Below are positions 36,889-44,444 of a stretch of 64,000 nucleotides of DNA, piece after piece. Both the position numbers and the translations under genes were made by a program. Every line of letters starts with the position of its first letter. The first letter of the stretch is position 1. The stretch is from Pseudomonas sp. LD120 (GTDB lineage: Bacteria; Pseudomonadota; Gammaproteobacteria; Pseudomonadales; Pseudomonadaceae). The notes beneath the pieces are model-generated. The model did no database searches. It saw nothing but the letters and a program-made list of their open reading frames with translations, and was not told the DNA's origin. The stretch is taken from contig NZ_WVHL01000003.1 in NCBI RefSeq assembly GCF_009861525.1, positions 1,178,001 to 1,242,000 of the forward strand, given 5' to 3'.

Positions 36889-37282
36889 GTAATACGAGGT
36901 CCGTCTCTTTTAGCCGTCCGGCGATAGCGGCTTTTTCAATTCGCTGAATAGCCGCCAGGCTTCGCGGAGTAACGATGCCTCTAAGGTTCTGGAGAGCTTT
37001 AAACGCTATAGAGTCAAAATTGCTCTCTTGACCATCCGGACTACTGTCTGGCTCGCCCGTGTCCTCTTCGCGGCCTGTCATCGGCCCTATTTCGTCGGAA
37101 AGCCATATCGAATTAACGCCGCATACGTGGGCAATTTTCGATAAATGGGCGCTCTGCAGATTTTTTCCCGTTTCGAGTTGAGAAATTACAGGCTGCTCAA
37201 CACCAACTTTTAGCGCCAGAGCGCGTTGGGTCAATTTTGCGTGTCGGCGGGCATCTTTTATGCGTTCGGCGAGCGTAGTCAT
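36839..37282 (-). CDS. Prophage repressor (CI-like XRE-family HTH protein)
   Basis: This 147-residue protein has an N-terminal XRE helix-turn-helix (ERIKDARRHAKLTQRALALKVGVEQPVISQLETGKN). The C-terminal half is acidic and has no LexA/S24-type peptidase motif, so RecA-stimulated self-cleavage is not expected. It is divergent from cro over three operators and is followed by a kinase gene with which it overlaps. The ATG lies only about 10 bases from the predicted -10 box with no Shine-Dalgarno, suggesting a leaderless message as for lambda cI. Confidence 0.88.
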   Translation of the reverse strand: MTTLAERIKDARRHAKLTQRALALKVGVEQPVISQLETGKNLQSAHLSKIAHVCGVNSIWLSDEIGPMTGREEDTGEPDSSPDGQESNFDSIAFKALQNLRGIVTPRSLAAIQRIEKAAIAGRLKETDLVLLEGIAARFEELNEDKP

Positions 37283-37294
37283 AGTGGCAAATCT

Positions 37295-37355
37295 ATAAGT
37301 TCGCTTATGCGCTTGCAAATAAGCCTCCTTCTTCATAGGATATAAGCAGGCTTAT
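37295..37355. promoter_or_regulatory. OR: three operators with divergent PRM and PR promoters
   Basis: Operators are ATAAGTTCGCTTAT (37295-37308), the weaker ATAAGCCTCCTTCT (37319-37332) and ATAAGCAGGCTTAT (37342-37355), with centres 24 and 23 bp apart. PR on the plus strand is TTGCAA (37313-37318), 17 bases, TAGGAT (37336-37341). PRM on the minus strand is about TTTGCA, 16 bases, TATAGA (37297-37292). The arrangement is that of a lambda-type switch. Confidence 0.82.
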
Positions 37356-37370
37356 CAGGAGGGCTCTCGT

Positions 37371-37583
37371 ATGACCCCTATCGAAAGGCTCGTCGACTTT
37401 TTCGGCGGCCAAACCAAAACCGCTCTAGCACTCAATGTTTCTCAAGCCGCAGTTTCGTACTGGGTGGCCGGAATTCATCCAATGCGGGCTGAAAAGGCCT
37501 TCAAGGCAGAAGAGTTGACTGGTGGAAAAGTGACGGCTCGTGAGCTGTGCATGTGCCCGAAGAGCGCCCAGTCCGCCGCGTAA
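37371..37583 (+). CDS. Cro-like regulator (YdaS/Cro type)
   Basis: This 70-residue protein (ERLVDFFGGQTKTALALNVSQAAVSYWVAG) is a small Cro/YdaS HTH protein starting after AGGAGG. It is the first gene from PR and should bind the same operators to favour lytic growth. Confidence 0.85.
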   Translation: MTPIERLVDFFGGQTKTALALNVSQAAVSYWVAGIHPMRAEKAFKAEELTGGKVTARELCMCPKSAQSAA

Positions 37584-37666
37584 AAATCGTTGTCCGCCTA
37601 TCCATGGGACAAATGATCGCCCCTGTACCAGCAGGGCGCCACGGAAACAGAACTGAGGTTTTACGA

Positions 37667-38089
37667 ATGGAAGATTTTCTGCGGTCCTGCCAGAGCGCTG
37701 TGCTGGATAACGAGGCGAAGGCGCTGGCCGCCAAGATGGGGGTTCCACATGTGAGCCTGCTACAGCGGGCCAACCCAGACAACGATGCGCACCACCTGAC
37801 GGTTGAGCATCTGTTCGGGATCTTGCTTCACACCGGTGATATGCGCCCCCTGGCGGCACTGGCCAGTGAGTTTGGCTTTGACCTAGTGGCTCGTACCGCG
37901 CCGAAGCCGCAGGCCCTGACCAAATCACTGATCAGCGTTGGCAAGGAAGTGGCTGAACTGACCATCGCGGTACATGAAGCCCTGGATGACAACCATGTCA
38001 GTGCTTTCGAGAAGTCCCAGATCCGCCAAGAGATCAACCATGTCCGCCGTAGCCTCGACGTGATGGATGCGTCGGTGAAGGCGGCGTAA
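37667..38089 (+). CDS. CII-like phage regulatory protein (CP76 family)
   Basis: This 140-residue protein (SCQSAVLDNEAKALAAKMGVPHVSLLQRANPDN, then HLTVEHLFGILLHTGDMRPLAALA) matches the CP76/CII family of phage regulators. It starts at ATG 37667 after GAGG. By family it acts in the lysis-lysogeny decision. Its stop overlaps the next ATG. Confidence 0.85.
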   Translation: MEDFLRSCQSAVLDNEAKALAAKMGVPHVSLLQRANPDNDAHHLTVEHLFGILLHTGDMRPLAALASEFGFDLVARTAPKPQALTKSLISVGKEVAELTIAVHEALDDNHVSAFEKSQIRQEINHVRRSLDVMDASVKAA

Positions 38090-38091
38090 TG

Positions 38092-38496
38092 ATGAAAATC
38101 ACCCAGCGCCAGGTCGTGCAGGTTTCCATTGCAGGCCGGTGCAGTCCTGTGAGCACAGAGATCATCCCCTCAATTACCGGACTGACTCTACCTGAGTTCT
38201 GGCTGGAGCTGTGGGGAGAGAATGGTGGTCAACGCTCGAAAATGGGCTATGCCAAGTTCGAGTTAGCTACTACCAATGTCACTGAAGGACTTGCTGAAGG
38301 TACGTACCAATTAGCGCAACTGTTGCCGGCAGACGCCCAACCCCCTCATCCAATAACTTCAATGTCAGGTGTTTTATGGCCTCAGCAGAGAGTCCTTTCA
38401 GACGTTGAACAAGGCGGCTCTTCTCTTCTGGCGGCGTATCGCTCTCAAGGATTTTCCTTTCTAGAAGCTCGCGAAGGGTGTCCTCATGAATCTTGA
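38092..38496 (+). CDS. Unknown phage protein whose 3' third overlaps an antisense gene
   Basis: The gene is coupled to the CII-like gene (TAATG overlap with an extra ATG). The first 65 residues look like a genuine protein (MKITQRQVVQVSIAGRC, PEFWLELWGENGGQRSKMGYAKFELAT). From 38279 the frame lies opposite the end of a convincing minus-strand gene, and the residues there look like read-through. It may be a truncated gene that lost its original end. Confidence 0.45.
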   Translation: MKITQRQVVQVSIAGRCSPVSTEIIPSITGLTLPEFWLELWGENGGQRSKMGYAKFELATTNVTEGLAEGTYQLAQLLPADAQPPHPITSMSGVLWPQQRVLSDVEQGGSSLLAAYRSQGFSFLEAREGCPHES

Positions 38497-38773
38497 TCGT
38501 GACCACTCCAAGAGCCGCACCAAGGCCCCCGTCTTCTTCAAGGAAGTCCATTCCTCTTGCAGTGATCCGAGCCTGAGTAAGGGTTACAGATCCGTTACTC
38601 GAGCCGAGTTTCACGCCGCTTTCAATCAGGCCGTGCTCCTCCAGATACACAAGGTTGTTTATGCACTCGACCTGAGTGTACCCGTCCAGCTGGTACGCCG
38701 ATTGGCTGCGGCGAGGATAGAAAACTCGCAGTTCTTCCAGAAGTGCGCGCTGCAGCTCCCTATTCAACTTCAT
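38279..38773 (-). CDS. Unknown helical protein on the minus strand
   Basis: This 164-residue protein (MKLNRELQRALLEELRVFYPRRSQ..., VECINNLVYLEEHGLIESGVKL, LTQARITARGMDFLEEDGGLGAALGVVTIKI) has a winged-helix-like layout as in several phage and island proteins of this start. The C-terminus is helical. It is convergent with the CII-like operon and has its own promoter, so it may be a moron. Confidence 0.7.
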   Translation of the reverse strand: MKLNRELQRALLEELRVFYPRRSQSAYQLDGYTQVECINNLVYLEEHGLIESGVKLGSSNGSVTLTQARITARGMDFLEEDGGLGAALGVVTIKIHEDTLRELLERKILESDTPPEEKSRLVQRLKGLSAEAIKHLTLKLLDEGVGRLPATVALIGTYLQQVLQ

Positions 38774-38867
38774 GTAACCGGCCTCCGAGATCTTTTATGT
38801 GGAAGCAGAAAGCTATCACGGATGCGCCGGACACCCCATTCACCCGCGCCACCAAATCGCAGGCACA

Positions 38868-38897
38868 AAAAAACCGGGGCGCAATCCCGGCTCTTTT
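38868..38897. terminator. Bidirectional hairpin before the Rha gene
   Basis: Stem CCGGG/CCCGG with runs of A on one side and CTCTTTT on the other can end transcription in both directions, better on the minus strand (seven T). It separates the regulatory from the replication part. Confidence 0.6.
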
Positions 38898-38932
38898 AAC
38901 TGCATACAGCAAAATCATCTATGAGGTCGATT

Positions 38933-39736
38933 ATGCAGAGCCAACCCAATTCGAGCAATACCCCTACCAATATCGCGCCACGTTTTCAGGATTCGCAAAA
39001 CGTGGCGCGGACTATGTCGTCTCGCGAAATTGCCGATTTGGTCACCTCCCGCCACGACAAGGTCAAGCAATCCATCGAGCGCCTGGTAGATCGCGGTGTA
39101 ATCGTCCAACCCCCAATGGGGGATGAACAATTCCGTGATTCTCTTGGTCGCCCTCGGACCGAGTGCGTCTATCACGTTAGCAAGCGCGACAGCTTCGTAG
39201 TCGTCGCTCAGCTCAGTCCTGAGTTCACTGCGGCACTCGTTGATCGCTGGCAGGAACTGGAGGGGCAGATCTCCCGGCCCCGCGAACTATCCCGCATGGA
39301 TCTGATCCAGCTGGCCTTTGAAGCCGAGCAGGCCCGGCTTCAGTTGACCATCCAGGTCGAAGCCCAGGCCACCAAGATCCACTCCTTGGAAAACCTGTTC
39401 AAGGAAGGCATGACCCACACCCAATTCTGCAAGGGCCTCAACGGGGTCAACGTGATGCAGGTGGGCAAGTACCTGGAGAGCCGGAACTGGCTCTACAACG
39501 AGAGCAAGTCCGGCCTGCGCCTTCGCGTGGCTTCCTACGCTCGCGACAAGTACATGACCGAGCACCAGCACGAAGTCACTCCCCACGGGAAAGAGGCCTT
39601 CATTTCCTTCACGCCGGTCTTGCTCAAGAAGGGCGCAGTGCGCCTGTACGACCTGTATCTGGCTGGCGAGCTGCCTATGAAAAAGACCTGGGACGGCCTG
39701 TTTACTCACGACAAGGCTCTTCGAGGTGCTGCTTGA
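38933..39736 (+). CDS. Rha-family regulator with C-terminal antirepressor-type domain
   Basis: The 267-residue product has an N-terminal Rha domain (MSSREIADLVTSRHDKVKQSIERL, CVYHVSKRDSFVVVAQLSPEFTAALVDRWQELE) and a C-terminal ANT/KilAC-like part (THTQFCKGLNGVNVMQVGKYLESRNWL). Such proteins act as antirepressors or host regulators. ATG 38933 with GAGG 8 bases upstream was preferred over ATG 38921. Confidence 0.82.
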   Translation: MQSQPNSSNTPTNIAPRFQDSQNVARTMSSREIADLVTSRHDKVKQSIERLVDRGVIVQPPMGDEQFRDSLGRPRTECVYHVSKRDSFVVVAQLSPEFTAALVDRWQELEGQISRPRELSRMDLIQLAFEAEQARLQLTIQVEAQATKIHSLENLFKEGMTHTQFCKGLNGVNVMQVGKYLESRNWLYNESKSGLRLRVASYARDKYMTEHQHEVTPHGKEAFISFTPVLLKKGAVRLYDLYLAGELPMKKTWDGLFTHDKALRGAA

Positions 39737-39773
39737 AGCCTGGTAGCCATCAATTCGGGTCGAAGGTGATGCT

Positions 39774-40697
39774 ATGACCTTCCAAGAACTGCTCGATCGT
39801 CCTATCGCATTCCAGCGTGCTTTCGTGACTCTGGGTGTGGGCATCACAGGGGCCCTGATGCTGTCCCAAGCCATCTATTGGTCAAATCGTACCGATGACC
39901 AGGACGGCTGGTTCTACAAGACCATGGAGGAGTGGGAGGCCGAGACTGGCATGACGCGTTCGGAGCAGGAGAGTGCGCGCAAGAAGTTGGTCAAGGTCGG
40001 GGCGCTGCAGGAGATGAAAAAGGGCGTCCCGTGCCGTCTGTTTTACCGGGTCAACATCGAAGCCATTCGCGCAAACTTGTCTGCGGAAAACCCGCAATCC
40101 AGTTTGCAGGAATCCTGCAAACAAGGATGCAGCAAGCCTGCAAGCAAGCGTGCTAGAAAGCCGCAGGCTATTACAGAGACTACAGCAGAGATTACCCCAG
40201 AGATTACGGCAGATACTTTGCTGCCCAGCTCTGGCGAGCCGGCCGCATCCGGTGGGTTGGTGGTACTTGACCGCATCGAAGTGCCCCGAGTCGAAATTCC
40301 CGCCGACATGCCGGGCCCGAAAGACCAGGCCTGCAAAACCTTCAAGGCCTGGGCGAACTACGCCATGGCTTACCGCAAGCGCTACAGCACTTGGCCGGTG
40401 TGGAATGCCAAGGTCGGCGGCCAGCTCGGCCAGCTGGTCGACCGCCTCGGCGCCGATGTCGCCCACCACGTCGCGGCTCACTTCCTGAAGAACAGCGATG
40501 CCGGAGTCGTGCGCAAGTGCCACAGCCTCAACGAGCTGCTGGCCAATGCCGAGAGCTATCACACCCAGTGGGTCACCAATCGCCAGATGAGCGGGGCTAC
40601 AGCCCGGCAGATCGAGCAGACCCAAACCAACTTCAGCGCTGCCGAGCAGGCCCTTGAAGCGCTCCGAGCCAAGAAGGCTGCAGCCCATGCTGAATGA
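39774..40697 (+). CDS. Phage replication protein (O-like, winged HTH)
   Basis: This 307-residue protein has an N-terminal winged helix (LMLSQAIYWSNRTDDQDGWFYKTMEEWEAETGMTRSEQESARKKLVKVGAL) typical of phage replication initiators, a basic/acidic linker, and a C-terminal part WANYAMAYRKRYSTWPVWNAKVGGQLGQLVDRLG. By position (after the regulators, before P- and Nin-like genes) it starts phage DNA replication at an origin probably inside the gene. Overlaps the next gene. Confidence 0.78.
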   Translation: MTFQELLDRPIAFQRAFVTLGVGITGALMLSQAIYWSNRTDDQDGWFYKTMEEWEAETGMTRSEQESARKKLVKVGALQEMKKGVPCRLFYRVNIEAIRANLSAENPQSSLQESCKQGCSKPASKRARKPQAITETTAEITPEITADTLLPSSGEPAASGGLVVLDRIEVPRVEIPADMPGPKDQACKTFKAWANYAMAYRKRYSTWPVWNAKVGGQLGQLVDRLGADVAHHVAAHFLKNSDAGVVRKCHSLNELLANAESYHTQWVTNRQMSGATARQIEQTQTNFSAAEQALEALRAKKAAAHAE

Positions 40698-41469
40698 CGC
40701 ACAGCAAGAACGATTGCTCCTGTCCCTGTTTGCCACTGCCGAGGTGATGGGGCAGCAGCTCACCCAGGCTGCAGCGCTGCTGATGGTCGAGGACCTGCGC
40801 GAATACACCGAGCCCGTGCTTACCGCGGCGCTTCGTAGCTGCCGTATCGAAGGTGGCAGGCTCACCGTTGCATCGATCCTGAAGCATGCCCAGTCGGCTG
40901 ATGGTCGCCCAGGAAAGGATGAAGCATGGGCCATCGCCATGATCACTAACGACGAGTTCGAGACTGTGGTGCTGACCGACGAGATCCAGCTGGCTCTGGC
41001 CGCTGCAAAACCCATCTTGGATGGCGGCGACAAAATCGGCGCACGTATGGCGTTCATCGACGCCTACCAGCGGTTCGTGAGTCAGGCCCGCGAGGATGCG
41101 AAGCCAGTCAACTGGCACGTGTCTGTTGGCTTCGACGCGAACCGCCGCACTCAAGCGATCACCAAGGCTGTGCAGATGCAGCGCATTCCGCATGAACGCG
41201 GACAGCTTTACCTGGCCGACTTGAGCATCGCGCCGGTTACCGAAGACGGCCGGGCCGTCGCTGCGCTGCTCACCGGTGAGGTCGCACGGCCTTCGCCAAA
41301 GCTGCGCGAAAAGCTCGCCGCGGTGAAGGAGTCGATGCTGGCAATGCGCAGAGCTTCTGCCGAGAAAAAAGCAAAGCTACGAATTCAGGCGGCCAACGAG
41401 TTGGTGGGTCGCCGGGCGCTGCTGATTCAGCAGTCCGAACAGTTGGAAGTAGCGAGGTCGACTCAATGA
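40687..41469 (+). CDS. Replication-associated protein (P position)
   Basis: This 260-residue protein starts at ATG 40687, overlapping the O-like gene end. The N-terminal 100 residues (LLSLFATAEVMGQQLTQAAALLMVEDL) look like those of Pseudomonas phage replication-associated hypotheticals; the C-terminal half is charged and helical. It may load the host helicase, as P does in lambda, but only position supports that. Confidence 0.65.
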   Translation: MLNDAQQERLLLSLFATAEVMGQQLTQAAALLMVEDLREYTEPVLTAALRSCRIEGGRLTVASILKHAQSADGRPGKDEAWAIAMITNDEFETVVLTDEIQLALAAAKPILDGGDKIGARMAFIDAYQRFVSQAREDAKPVNWHVSVGFDANRRTQAITKAVQMQRIPHERGQLYLADLSIAPVTEDGRAVAALLTGEVARPSPKLREKLAAVKESMLAMRRASAEKKAKLRIQAANELVGRRALLIQQSEQLEVARSTQ

Positions 41470-41972
41470 ATGAAGCCAGGCAACAACAAATGCTCGCCGG
41501 CCAGACTGCCTTGGCGCGCAAGGTGTTTCAGGTTGTCCCGATCCAGTCGCACTGGGCGGCGCTTGAAATCCACCGCGCCCTGCAAGCCTCGAGAGCCAGC
41601 AGCGCCCAGTTCCCGACGGTTCGCGCCTGCCTTAGCGAACTGAAAGAGCAGGGCCTAATCCGCGAGCCGGTTAATGGGCACTTCCAGCGTACCGCCACCA
41701 CCCCAAAGCCAAGGAAAGAACAAGCCATGCCAAAGCAAGCAACTCAAGCCGTAGTTTCCATCAAAAAGCCTGAGTCTGGCGCCCTGGATGTCTTGGCCGG
41801 CCTTTCCGGTGAGGTTGTCGTTCTGGCTGATGAGTTCGGTAAGCGCATGAAGGCTTTGTCGACTCGAATCGAAGAGGTGGCGTTGTCCGTTGAGGCTGAG
41901 CGCGAGGCCAATGCCGAGGCGGTGAGCAAGCTGAAACAGTTGCAGGATCTGCTTAAGGGGATCTCGCAATGA
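41466..41972 (+). CDS. Winged-helix-like phage protein of unknown function
   Basis: The 168-residue product has an N-terminal winged-helix-like region (HWAALEIHRALQASRASSAQFPTVRACLSELKEQGLI), a basic linker and a C-terminal coiled coil with LKQLQDLLKGI at the end. ATGA overlaps with the genes on both sides. Unknown function. Confidence 0.65.
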   Translation: MNEARQQQMLAGQTALARKVFQVVPIQSHWAALEIHRALQASRASSAQFPTVRACLSELKEQGLIREPVNGHFQRTATTPKPRKEQAMPKQATQAVVSIKKPESGALDVLAGLSGEVVVLADEFGKRMKALSTRIEEVALSVEAEREANAEAVSKLKQLQDLLKGISQ

Positions 41973-42373
41973 CCGACTATAGCGAACTGAATTTGCTGAT
42001 TGATCGCGTTCTGAATGATCGTCGGTTCTGTTCTGACGAAAACCACCGGGTTCTTGCCCTAGGTTCCAAAGCCCTGATTGCCGAGAACGAGCTGGCCCGC
42101 ATGCGCATTAAGGAGCTGGACCTGTTGTTTGGCCGGTACGTCGTCTCCATGCGTTCGGCGCTCATCGAGGAAGAGCACGGAAAGGGCCCGGCCGCCGCAA
42201 TGGAGTGGATCTACAACTCTCTGACTGGTCCGGGCGAGCTGCCTCCAGAGGGTGAGACCGACAGCCAAGCCTACTTCGATCGGGCGATTGTCGCCGTGGA
42301 TAGCGGAATGCAGGAGGTTATGGCGTTCCACGAAGGCCGGCGCGCCGCCATGAGAAAGGGAGAGCAGCCATGA
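41969..42373 (+). CDS. Phage protein of unknown function, paralogue of the gene at 23160
   Basis: This 134-residue protein shares its last 90 residues almost exactly with the product of 23160-23576, whereas the N-termini (MTDYSELNLLIDRVLNDRRF here) are unrelated. It is ATGA-coupled at both ends and is followed by a membrane peptide, like the paralogue. Confidence 0.8.
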   Translation: MTDYSELNLLIDRVLNDRRFCSDENHRVLALGSKALIAENELARMRIKELDLLFGRYVVSMRSALIEEEHGKGPAAAMEWIYNSLTGPGELPPEGETDSQAYFDRAIVAVDSGMQEVMAFHEGRRAAMRKGEQP

Positions 42374-42537
42374 GCTACTTTCTCGCAGGGTTGTTCTTTG
42401 CCGCCGTGCCAGCGCTGGCCGTTGGCCTGGTAACAGCGTTCTTTTCTGTGCCTTTGGGTATGGTTCTTGGGCTTGGCGTATTTGGTTTTGGGCTGGATCT
42501 TTGCTTCCGCGGTAGCGGCAGGGAGGGGCGGTTATGA
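42370..42537 (+). CDS. Small membrane protein, 55 residues
   Basis: The product has two hydrophobic segments (FLAGLFFAAVPALAVGLVTAF and PLGMVLGLGVFGFGLDL) and a basic C-terminus. ATGA overlaps on both sides support translation. Function unknown. Confidence 0.65.
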   Translation: MSYFLAGLFFAAVPALAVGLVTAFFSVPLGMVLGLGVFGFGLDLCFRGSGREGRL

Positions 42538-43049
42538 CCAAGACGGCCAAGCCTCGCCCAATGCCTGTGTACCTGGTGCTGCGCCGTCTGGTCGATCCTG
42601 CTACGGGCAAGGAGGTTGCAGCGTTTGTGCCGTCCTCCGACGCTGACCGGTCGATCCTTCGCGAGCGTGATTTCCGGATCAACACAAAGATCCGCGCCGA
42701 CCTAAAGCAGCCGCGCAACCCACGGTTCAATGGCCTGGTCCACGGCCTGGGCCGGGTGCTGAGCCAGAACATCGACCGGTTCTCCGGCAAGCAGTCCCAC
42801 GATGCAATCAAGGCCCTGCAGTTGGAGTCTGGCGTGTACTGCGACGAGGAGTTGTTCGACATCCCGGGCCTGGGTCAGCTCACCCGCAAGACGCCGCGCA
42901 GCCTTTCCTACGACTCGATGGGAGAGGAGGTGTTCCAAGACTTCTGGCGCCAGTGCTGCGCGTACCTGGTGCTGCACGACTGGCCGACGCTCACGGAAGA
43001 GCGCCTGACCGAAATGGCTGAGTTCGAAGCATTCAAGGAGGCCGCGTGA
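42534..43049 (+). CDS. Nin-region protein of unknown function
   Basis: This 171-residue protein (PVYLVLRRLVDPATGKEVAAFVPSSD, RDFRINTKIRADLKQPRNPRFNGLVHGLGRVL) may belong to the DUF1367-type phage proteins. It stands immediately before NinG, where lambda has NinB/NinD-like genes, so a recombination role is possible. Confidence 0.6.
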   Translation: MTKTAKPRPMPVYLVLRRLVDPATGKEVAAFVPSSDADRSILRERDFRINTKIRADLKQPRNPRFNGLVHGLGRVLSQNIDRFSGKQSHDAIKALQLESGVYCDEELFDIPGLGQLTRKTPRSLSYDSMGEEVFQDFWRQCCAYLVLHDWPTLTEERLTEMAEFEAFKEAA

Positions 43050-43660
43050 AGCGCACCCCACTACAGCGCAAAACCCCGCTTACATCCGGCGGGTCACGCC
43101 GCAAGCGCTGCCCATCTTGCCGGGTTATGTTCACGCCCGTACGCGCCTCCCAGGCTGTATGTGGGGAAATCGAGTGCGCCATCGCTCATGGCCAGTCAGA
43201 GAAGGGGCAGGCAAGCGCCCGGAAAGCCCTGGCTGATGTTGAGCGCCGGGAGATCAAGGTCCGCAAGGAGAGACTGAAGAGTAGGGCGGATCACCTGCGG
43301 GAAGCCCAGGCCGTGTTCAACGAATGGGTGCGACTGCGCGACGCCGATCTGCCCTGTGTGAGCTGCGGACGGCATCACGACGGCCAGTACCACGCCGGCC
43401 ACTACCGCACCGTGGGCGCGAACCCAGAAATCCGCTTCGAGCCCTTGAACGTCTGGAAGCAGTGCGCCCCATGTAACACGCACCTATCCGGCAACTTGGT
43501 GAACTACCGGCTTTCGCTCCTGGAGAGAATCGGCGCCGAGAAGCTGGATTGGCTGGAAGGTCCGCATCCCGCATGCAAGCACACCATCGAAGAGATCAAA
43601 GCCATCAAGGCCTACTACCGCGAAAAGATCAAAGAACTGAAGAAGGGGATCGCAGCATGA
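43046..43660 (+). CDS. ninG: NinG/Rap recombination protein
   Basis: This 204-residue protein has an N-terminal zinc knuckle (CPSCRVMFTP.RASQAVC) and the NinG core ADLPCVSCGRHHDGQYHAGHYRTVGANPEIRFE, LNVWKQCAPCN, HLSGN, with HNH-like His/Cys residues. NinG (Rap) is a structure-specific nuclease that cuts recombination intermediates in lambda. It overlaps both neighbours. Confidence 0.93.
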   Translation: MKRTPLQRKTPLTSGGSRRKRCPSCRVMFTPVRASQAVCGEIECAIAHGQSEKGQASARKALADVERREIKVRKERLKSRADHLREAQAVFNEWVRLRDADLPCVSCGRHHDGQYHAGHYRTVGANPEIRFEPLNVWKQCAPCNTHLSGNLVNYRLSLLERIGAEKLDWLEGPHPACKHTIEEIKAIKAYYREKIKELKKGIAA

Positions 43661-44343
43661 AGCTGATCAACGCAAGGCAGGTATGGACAGAGGCTCAGCA
43701 CGAATCGAACGCGTCGATCAGCGCTGTGGCAATTGAGCGGGCCGAGTCGGCACCGGTGAAGACTGGCGGCCGTATCGGCAAGCGCGAGGCACAGTTCCCG
43801 GCGCTGGGCAGTGACAAAGGGGAGGAGGCTGCGCGCTTCTCGGTTCCGGGGCAGCGGATCAGCATCAGCGAGACGCGCCGCATGCCGATTGGTCGATCCA
43901 CAGCCCGCGCTGCGCACCTGGCCACGATCGGCAAAGTTTTGCGCGCCATCGACACGCTGCCGTTCCAGGTGCAGCAATTCGGGCACTATCTGTACCACCC
44001 GGCGATGAACATGAGGCACCTGCTGAATGCGGTGCTGTTGGTCACCGCAAAGGCTCAGTTGCCAGACCTGACCTCGGCCAAGCGTGTGAAGGCTCAATAC
44101 TTGGTAACCCTGGCCCTGCAATCATACAAGGGTGAGGCTCACGGCGCGGCAGAGTGGAGACCCGCCCGGGTCGCCTCTGAGATGAAGGAGTTCTTCGGTG
44201 TCACCATCGATCCGAAGAACTGGACGCGTGACTGGCTGGAGTTGTGGGAATCCCTGAAAGAGGTGATCAAGGAAGTGGATATCCAGGCTCAACAACCGGT
44301 ATGGCAGGTGATTCACGCGGAAAAAGATCAAGAGGCGGCATAA
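43657..44343 (+). CDS. Candidate late antiterminator (Q position)
   Basis: This 228-residue basic protein starts at ATG 43657, overlapping NinG. I do not recognise the sequence (TGGRIGKREAQFPALG, RAIDTLPFQVQQFGHYLYHP). It is the last gene before a strong promoter followed by a terminator, and before the lysis and head genes. That is the position of Q in lambdoid phages. The Q role is inferred from this layout only. Confidence 0.5.
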   Translation: MKLINARQVWTEAQHESNASISAVAIERAESAPVKTGGRIGKREAQFPALGSDKGEEAARFSVPGQRISISETRRMPIGRSTARAAHLATIGKVLRAIDTLPFQVQQFGHYLYHPAMNMRHLLNAVLLVTAKAQLPDLTSAKRVKAQYLVTLALQSYKGEAHGAAEWRPARVASEMKEFFGVTIDPKNWTRDWLELWESLKEVIKEVDIQAQQPVWQVIHAEKDQEAA

Positions 44344-44348
44344 TTATA

Positions 44349-44377
44349 TTGACATGACGGGGTTTTGCGCGTACTTT
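44349..44377 (+). promoter_or_regulatory. Candidate late promoter PR'
   Basis: A consensus -35 (TTGACA, 44349-44354), a 17-base spacer and TACTTT (44372-44377) follow the Q-position gene by 5 bases. A terminator ends about 60 bases after the expected start, a PR'-tR'-like layout for Q-dependent late expression. Confidence 0.6.
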
Positions 44378-44419
44378 TCCCATAGTGCACAAGTAACGCG
44401 AAACGCACACGAAACTCTG

Positions 44420-44444
44420 AACCCGGCCAAGCGCCGGGTTTTTT
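44420..44444 (+). terminator. tR'-like terminator downstream of the late promoter
   Basis: An 8-bp stem (AACCCGGC / GCCGGGTT) with a 5-base loop is followed by a run of T. It would stop PR' transcripts unless antiterminated. Confidence 0.85.

Noticed and set aside
39882..41057. A 391-residue minus-strand frame opposite the replication genes
   Set aside because: It is the antisense of well-supported plus-strand genes with no protein-like features of its own.
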